Positions 21,797-25,598 of a stretch of DNA of 25,598 nt are shown here, piece by piece (positions within the stretch are counted from its first letter, which is position 1; the number at the start of each line of letters is the position of its first letter). Location of the stretch: NCBI GenBank assembly GCA_007119345.1, contig SKPV01000245.1, positions 1 through 25,598 on the forward strand. Direction: 5' to 3'. Both the position numbers and the translations under genes were made by a program. The notes below the pieces were generated by a model. The model saw only the letters and a list, made by a program, of their open reading frames with translations. It was not told the origin of the DNA and searched no databases. Origin of the DNA: Halovivax sp. (GTDB lineage Archaea; Halobacteriota; Halobacteria; Halobacteriales; Natrialbaceae).

Positions 21797-22537
21797 ATGA
21801 GTCCCGCCGTGACGACAATCCTTTTTGACCTGGACGAAACGCTGTGCGAGTATCCGAAATCTGGCTCGGAGCGCCTCAGCGAAGCGTTCCAGCGAGCGGG
21901 TGTCGAGCCGTTCTTTTCGTACGATGAGTACAGGCGCGAGGTCCACGAAGTCGGAGGGACTGAGAGCGACATCCGCCGGCGCGAGACGTGCTTCAAGAAG
22001 CTCGCGAGGCGGAACGACCGACCCGAGACAATCGGACTCAGGGTCGCTGACGCGTACGAAGCACTCACGGATTATACGGCGATGCAAGGAGTCGCTGGAA
22101 TGGAGCGCGTGCTGTCGGAGCTCGGTACGCGGTATCGCCTGGGTCTCGTCACCAACGGAGGGCCAGACACGCAATCGGTTAAAATCGATTCCCTCGGTGT
22201 TCGAGACGCGTTCGAGACGATCATCCTTGCCGGATGGGATACCGAGCCAAAACCGAACCCCGAACCCTTCGTACGGGCATTAGAAGACCTGGATTCGACT
22301 CGATCCGAGTCGGTCTACGTTGGAAACTCGATCGCCTCCGATGTCCTCGGAGCGAATCGGTCCGGTCTCCAATCCGTCTGGATACCCCACGAGTCCTCGT
22401 TAGATTCTTCACCCGGGGATACCGATTCGGCGGAGCAGCCAGCGTCCGATCTTACGACGCCGGATTACCGACTCGATTCCCTACGCGGACTTCTCGACCC
22501 CCCGTGGGAAACTCGAGAGGCCGACCGGCGGTTCTAG
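21797..22537 (+). CDS. HAD-superfamily hydrolase
   Basis: 246 aa cytosolic phosphatase-like protein. All four HAD motifs are present: DLDET (nucleophile Asp11, acid/base Asp13), LVTNGG (Thr119), KPNPEPF (Lys152) and VGNSIASD (Asp182). A helical cap (about 20-95) lies between motifs I and II, as in subfamily I. The C-terminal 35 residues (SSPGDTDSAEQPASDL...) are a disordered, acidic tail. Codon use is less GC-rich than in flanking genes (for example CTT TTT, TCG/TCT mixtures, GTT AAA), which suggests different origin or relaxed selection. Substrate unknown. Confidence 0.87.
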   Translation: MSPAVTTILFDLDETLCEYPKSGSERLSEAFQRAGVEPFFSYDEYRREVHEVGGTESDIRRRETCFKKLARRNDRPETIGLRVADAYEALTDYTAMQGVAGMERVLSELGTRYRLGLVTNGGPDTQSVKIDSLGVRDAFETIILAGWDTEPKPNPEPFVRALEDLDSTRSESVYVGNSIASDVLGANRSGLQSVWIPHESSLDSSPGDTDSAEQPASDLTTPDYRLDSLRGLLDPPWETREADRRF

Positions 22538-22734
22538 CGGCGTCCCCCACGCCGGTACGCGCCGTTCTGACGAACGAGAACTCCGCTCGCCCCGGTGATT
22601 CGAAGCTGTCGGTAGCCTCGCCCGGCGCACCCGCGAAGGGGGTCTCGTGGTCATCGCCAGGAGCGGATGCAACCGGAGAAGCGCACCGGAGAGTCGAAGC
22701 GCCGGAACTATCGGAAACGTCGTTTCAGCGACCC

Positions 22735-23625
22735 TCAGACGTCAGATATACCAGTTCGCATGAAGTGGAACACGTACGTCTGGTGGTAACCCGCGTACGC
22801 GCCGCCGAAGCGCTCCCGGATGGCGCGGGAGGTCGCGGCGTAGGAGCCGCGATCGCACTCGGGGTAGTACTCGGCGATGGCTTTCCGGATCCAGGTGTCG
22901 AGGGGGACGGCCTCGTCGAACCCCAGCGAGAACAGCAGGACGCAGTCGGCGACCTTGTCCCCGACGCCGACGAAGCGGGTCAGGTACTCCCGGGCCGGCT
23001 CGTAGTCGAGTTCGCGGGCGTCGGCCGGGTGGGCCTCGCCGTCGGCGACCATCCGCGCCGTCTCCAGAACGTACGGCGCCCGGTAGCCGAGTCCCAGGTC
23101 CCGGAGATCGGCCTCCGTCGCGCCGGCCAGACGGTCCGGGGTGGGAAAGTCGTGGGAGGTTCGGCCGTCGAACTCGACCGCCGTCCCGTACTCGCGGGCG
23201 AGGGCGTCGACCATCCGGTGGATCCGCCGCACCCGCATCTGGGCCGAGCAGATGAACGCGATCAGGGTGGCGAACGGCGGATCCTCGACCAGGCGCATCC
23301 CCCGGTGGGCCTCGTACGCGTCCCGGATCAGGGCGTCGGCCGGGGCGTCGGCGGCGATCGCCTCGAGGTCGTCATCGAGCCGAAGGAGCCGCCCGAGGAG
23401 GGTGTCGGCGTCCGTCGTCGACTCCCACTCGAGGACGCCGTCGCGCGCCCGCGTCCGGATCACCTCGCCGTCGACGACCGTCTCGTACCAGGCGTCGGGG
23501 TTCCGCTCGCCGCCGTACATCTCCCCGTCGCTGCGCCGCCAGCGATAGCTCTGGCCGCTCTCGAGGGTCAGGTACGGATCGAGGCCGCCGGCGAGCTCGT
23601 CGATCGGAATCGCGCCCGTCTCCAT
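22735..23625 (-). CDS. ogg: 8-oxoguanine DNA glycosylase, OGG1 type
   Basis: 296 aa. Removes 8-oxoguanine from DNA and nicks the abasic site. The N-terminal OGG_N-like domain has LTLESGQSYRWRRSDGEMYGG. The HhH-GPD part has FATLIAFICSAQMRVRRIHRMVDAL and FVGVGDKVADCVLLFSLGFDEAVPLDTWIRK, where Lys224 is the Schiff-base lysine and Asp243 the catalytic Asp, aligned with K249/D268 of human OGG1. I chose ATG 23625 as it begins with the family N-terminus; the longer frame overlaps the UPF0212 promoter. Spaced 127 bp from the divergent UPF0212 gene. Confidence 0.9.
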   Translation of the reverse strand: METGAIPIDELAGGLDPYLTLESGQSYRWRRSDGEMYGGERNPDAWYETVVDGEVIRTRARDGVLEWESTTDADTLLGRLLRLDDDLEAIAADAPADALIRDAYEAHRGMRLVEDPPFATLIAFICSAQMRVRRIHRMVDALAREYGTAVEFDGRTSHDFPTPDRLAGATEADLRDLGLGYRAPYVLETARMVADGEAHPADARELDYEPAREYLTRFVGVGDKVADCVLLFSLGFDEAVPLDTWIRKAIAEYYPECDRGSYAATSRAIRERFGGAYAGYHQTYVFHFMRTGISDV

Positions 23626-23721
23626 CGACCGAGGAAAGCACCTCGCCGCGCTTGGCCCTTTCGACCCCGGGACACGACGCCGAATCCGCCCGTCGAGCGG
23701 ATCTTCTCCCGTGAGGCGAAC

Positions 23722-23731
23722 CTTCTTACTG
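23722..23731 (+). promoter_or_regulatory. TATA-like element of the UPF0212 gene
   Basis: CTTCTTACTG lies 22-31 nt before ATG 23753, consistent with a leaderless message. Confidence 0.45.
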
Positions 23732-23752
23732 TATGCGACCCAATACCTACCT

Positions 23753-24250
23753 ATGAACTGCAGGGTCGTCGTCGAAGCTGCCGTGCCGGTATTCGACGTG
23801 GAAACGCCGGAGGAGGCGATTCGGATCGCGATCTCCAAGACGGGCGAGATGTTGAACCCTGACCTGAGCTACGTCGAGATCAGCATGGGCGAGCGGACGT
23901 CGCCGTCCGGCGAGGAACTGCCGCCGGCGTTCATCGCCGCCGACGAGGCCCTCGTCGCGCTCGAGCTCGAGATGACCGTCTTCAACGTCGAGCGCGAGGA
24001 ACACGCCTCGCGGATCGCCCGCAAGGAGATCGGCCAGCGCCTCGAGAACATCCCGCTCGAGGTGCTCGAGGTCGAGGTCCTGGAAGACGAGGACGATGAC
24101 GACGAGTCGGAGGCGAGCGACGCGTCGACGGACGAGACCGACGAAGCGACCAGCAACGAAGGGGAATCGGACGAAGCGACCAGCGACGAGGACGGATCCC
24201 ACGAGGACGACGAGGGCGTGTTACCCGAGTTCGAGGACCTCCTGGAGTAA
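23753..24250 (+). CDS. UPF0212 (DUF555) family protein
   Basis: 165 aa. The N-terminal about 110 residues match the archaeal DUF555 family closely (MNCRVVVEAAVPVFDVETPEEAIRIAISKTGEMLNPDLSYVEISMG, and FIAADEALVALELEMTVFNVEREEHASRIARKEIGQRLENIPLEVLEVE). The remaining 50 residues are a very acidic tail with repeats of DEATSxE. The role of the family is unknown; it is conserved across euryarchaea, suggesting a core function. The tail may be species-specific and is likely disordered. Confidence 0.9.
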   Translation: MNCRVVVEAAVPVFDVETPEEAIRIAISKTGEMLNPDLSYVEISMGERTSPSGEELPPAFIAADEALVALELEMTVFNVEREEHASRIARKEIGQRLENIPLEVLEVEVLEDEDDDDESEASDASTDETDEATSNEGESDEATSDEDGSHEDDEGVLPEFEDLLE

Positions 24251-24295
24251 TCCAGGGGTCGGAAACGGCTGACAGAGGAGTCTTGCTACGGGTTC

Positions 24296-24360
24296 GGACG
24301 GGTATCCACTTCGAGCGTCCGGATCGGGAGTCCGGATCGAGCGTCCGGATCGGGAGTGGG
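24296..24360. repeat. 26-bp tandem duplication after the UPF0212 gene
   Basis: A unit beginning CGAGCGTCCGGATCGGGAGT occurs twice with a 26-bp period (about 24312-24357), with GTCCGGATC inside the unit also repeated. It lies in the gap between two convergent genes and could fold into small stems (TCCGGA is self-complementary). Confidence 0.7.
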
Positions 24361-24406
24361 GAAGACCAGTCGCTAGAGAGCGCTACAGCACCGCGAGAGA
24401 TCCGTT

Positions 24407-24646
24407 TCAGTCGGCGGTCGCGGGGACGGCTTCCGTCTCCGCGTCCTCGTGCATGTGGTCCGTGATTCCGCCCGCGAGCGCAAAAACAGCCGCCTTGTGA
24501 TCGGTTTTCGATTTGTGGATCGATGTCGGTCGGATACCGAGGGACTCGTACTCCTCGAGGTCTACCGGACAGTCGGTCCAGACACCACACTGGTTCGATA
24601 CCTCTGCGAGAAGCCCGTGAAGGTGAATGAGTTCCTGCTTCTTCAT
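24407..24646 (-). CDS. UPF0058 family protein
   Basis: 79 aa. MKKQELIHLHGLLAEVSNQC at the start, LEEYESLGIRPTSIHKSKTDHKAAVFALAGGI in the middle and an acidic tail, as in archaeal UPF0058 proteins. Two His near the N-terminus and one Cys may bind a metal. Function unknown. ATG 24646 is used, with an AT-rich TATA region about 28 nt upstream; the in-frame TTG two codons earlier is less likely. Confidence 0.88.
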   Translation of the reverse strand: MKKQELIHLHGLLAEVSNQCGVWTDCPVDLEEYESLGIRPTSIHKSKTDHKAAVFALAGGITDHMHEDAETEAVPATAD

Positions 24647-24673
24647 AACCAACTCAGTCTACCCACCGCAGGG

Positions 24674-24684
24674 TTATATTATTA
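24674..24684 (-). promoter_or_regulatory. TATA box of the UPF0058 gene
   Basis: The minus strand reads TAATAATATAA at 24674-24684, 28-38 nt upstream of ATG 24646. It is the strongest AT cluster in the last 2 kb. Confidence 0.6.
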
Positions 24685-24690
24685 TCTTGA

Positions 24691-24948
24691 GGCTCGTTAC
24701 CATGGTCCTTATATCGCGATTCGGACCGATACGAACGCCTGACGGATCGCTCCTCCGGACCGTCGAGCGGAAAGCGCACGACGACGGCGAGGGAAATGAC
24801 GACGTGTTTCGGGTAATAGTTCGTTCACCTCGGCCCGGCGAAGGGATACCGTCGATCCGCGGTCGACCGTCGAGCGGCGACGGTCGGCCGGCGAGCGCGC
24901 ACGCTCGAAACGATCGGTTCCCATCGTCACGACGAGTCGAGAATCGCG
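24691..24948. other. Gap with no supported gene
   Basis: Between the UPF0058 promoter and the end of the zinc-ribbon gene I see no gene, tandem array or clear signal. A 98-codon plus-strand frame from ATG 24701 is open but its codon pattern and composition (Arg/Pro/Ser-rich) look non-coding. Confidence 0.6.
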
Positions 24949-25128
24949 TCAACCCAGCGTTTTCAGCGTCCGGAGGTCGCGATCCGTCCGGGTGAATTCG
25001 GCCGTGCGGCGGGACGCGTGACAGTTGGGGCAGTGAAAGAGGTCGGCGGCGGACGGAAGGTCGGCCGGCGTGAGCTGCCAGTCTTTGGTGCACTCCGGGC
25101 ACAAGAGTCGGACGGTCGCTTCATCCAT
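24949..25128 (-). CDS. Small zinc ribbon protein
   Basis: 59 aa. Two CxxC knuckles, LLCPECTKDW and FHCPNCHAS, spaced about 20 residues, form a single zinc ribbon. The rest is short and polar. Haloarchaea encode many such small zinc-finger proteins; I recognise no function. ATG 25128 is used because a TATA-like element (CCTTTTTGAG on the minus strand, about 25151-25160) lies 25-30 nt upstream; the 27 extra codons of the longer frame have no family resemblance. Confidence 0.78.
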   Translation of the reverse strand: MDEATVRLLCPECTKDWQLTPADLPSAADLFHCPNCHASRRTAEFTRTDRDLRTLKTLG

Positions 25129-25257
25129 GACACCGGGTTGCACACCGACACTCAAAAAGGTTGGCGACGCATCTCGAACCGGACGAATCACCGGAATCGG
25201 GCGGACCACTCGCTCCTACCGCACCAACGACCGGGACGGGCGATACCGGCCGCTTCG
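25129..25257. other. Zinc ribbon gene promoter and flank
   Basis: Contains the TATA-like element of the zinc ribbon gene on the minus strand and otherwise featureless GC-rich sequence, up to the tandem array. Confidence 0.5.
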
Positions 25258-25440
25258 GTCGTCTCGATTAGATCGGAATCGGTCGCCTCGGTCAGATCGG
25301 AATCGGTCGTCTCGATTAGATCGGAATCGGTCGTCTCGATTAGATCGGAATCGGTCGTCTCGATCAGATCGGAATCGGTCGTCTCGATCAGATCGGAATC
25401 GGTCGTCTCGATCAGATCGGAATCGGTCGCCTCGGTCAGG
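25258..25440. repeat. 24-bp tandem array ending inside the TFB gene
   Basis: Seven full units and a partial eighth, period 24 bp, with consensus core CTCGATTAGATCGGAATCG. Units vary at two sites: TCTCGATTAG, TCTCGATCAG and CCTCGGTCAG. Unit 2 and the last partial unit share the CCTCGGTCAG variant. The partial unit (25426-25440) contains the TFB stop codon (TCA at 25436-25438, read as TGA). No spacers are present. Because 24 is a multiple of three, it is open in some frames, but this is not evidence of coding. Confidence 0.93.
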
Positions 25441-25598
25441 CCGGGGTAGCGGCGTCGGCCGACTCGAGCAGCTCCTTGTACCGGTTGCGGATGGTGACCT
25501 CCGAGATGTTGGCGACCTCGCTGACCTCGTTCTGGGTCACCTTCTCGTTGGTCAGCAACGCGGCGGCGTAGACGGCGGCCGCCGCCAGCCCGACCGGC
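25436..25598 (-). CDS. tfb: Transcription factor B (TFB), C-terminal part
   Basis: 53 residues plus stop from the window edge. PVGLAAAAVYAAALLTNEKVTQNEVSEVANISEVTIRNRYKELLE is the end of the second cyclin repeat of archaeal TFB, including the helix that reads the BRE (EVTIRNRYKEL). The protein ends SADAATPA. TFB recruits RNA polymerase to TATA-bound TBP. Haloarchaea carry several TFB paralogues, so which one this is cannot be told from the end alone. The stop codon sits inside the 24-bp tandem array. Confidence 0.93.
   Translation of the reverse strand, partial: PVGLAAAAVYAAALLTNEKVTQNEVSEVANISEVTIRNRYKELLESADAATPA

Noticed and set aside
22538..22734. Possible small RNA or tRNA in the gap between the HAD gene and ogg
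   Set aside because: No T-loop, cloverleaf or strong hairpin with promoter could be found by eye.
24701..24995. 98-codon frame from an ATG downstream of an AT-rich region
   Set aside because: Arg/Pro/Ser-rich with codon use unlike real genes here, overlaps the 3' end of the zinc-ribbon gene, and the AT region is better explained as the UPF0058 promoter.
25018..25449. 143-codon plus-strand frame with an eight-residue repeat (VVSIRSES)
   Set aside because: It is open only because the 24-bp array has a period divisible by three and lacks stops in that frame. It has no promoter and its N-terminal part is antisense to the zinc-ribbon gene.

Overview
The window is about 25.6 kb of high-GC DNA from a haloarchaeon (class Halobacteria). 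The evidence is the very acidic proteins, CGA/TCG-rich codon and intergenic usage, TATA boxes about 25-30 nt before start codons with little leader, a PGF-CTERM tail, an archaeal TFB, 20S proteasome subunits, the archaeal diadenylate cyclase DacZ, and several small archaeal families (UPF0212, UPF0058, a zinc ribbon protein). The order cannot be fixed from the sequence alone; a Natrialbales-like genome would fit.

Layout. 1-99: C-terminal tail of a PGF-CTERM surface protein. 377-1973: dacZ (c-di-AMP synthesis) coupled to a MscS-type channel. 1999-3741: pyrimidine salvage genes udp and cdd (minus) with a DUF488 gene between them (plus). 3994-6824: a CaiB-type CoA transferase and a phosphohexomutase (minus). 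6887-12244: a polyhydroxyalkanoate (PHA) locus, with phaJ/maoC divergent from phaR-phaP-phaE-phaC and then phaB under its own promoter. 12465-13959: an adjacent proteasome beta-alpha pair. 13979-17190: an ArsR-type zinc-ribbon regulator, moaC and bifunctional NnrE/NnrD (minus). 17339-19134: an uncharacterised 191-aa protein and a quinone oxidoreductase. 19174-21500: acylphosphatase, a GNAT remnant, a beta-CASP metallo-beta-lactamase protein with an overlapping small membrane protein, and a DUF3784-like pseudogene. 21797-23625: a lower-GC HAD hydrolase and an OGG1-type glycosylase. 23753-25598: UPF0212, UPF0058, the zinc ribbon protein and the C-terminal end of a TFB gene.

The PHA locus is the main functional unit. 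PhaJ and PhaB supply (R)-3-hydroxyacyl-CoA from two routes, PhaE-PhaC polymerises it, PhaP coats the granule, and PhaR is the AbrB-fold regulator. Upstream of phaR is a nested inverted/direct repeat of TACCAT half-sites that is a good operator candidate. PhaC carries an acidic linker and a C-terminal helix-hairpin-helix-like segment after its catalytic domain.

The most striking non-gene feature is a series of unrelated short tandem arrays, one per gap (main units 33, 17/34, 18/23/19, 39, 23, 26 and 24 bp). Two of them run into the 3' ends of genes and contain their stop codons. Two decayed genes (an internally deleted GNAT and a DUF3784-like gene with a stop and frameshifts) lie at 19.6-21.5 kb, just before the lower-GC HAD gene, which suggests a locally unstable segment.
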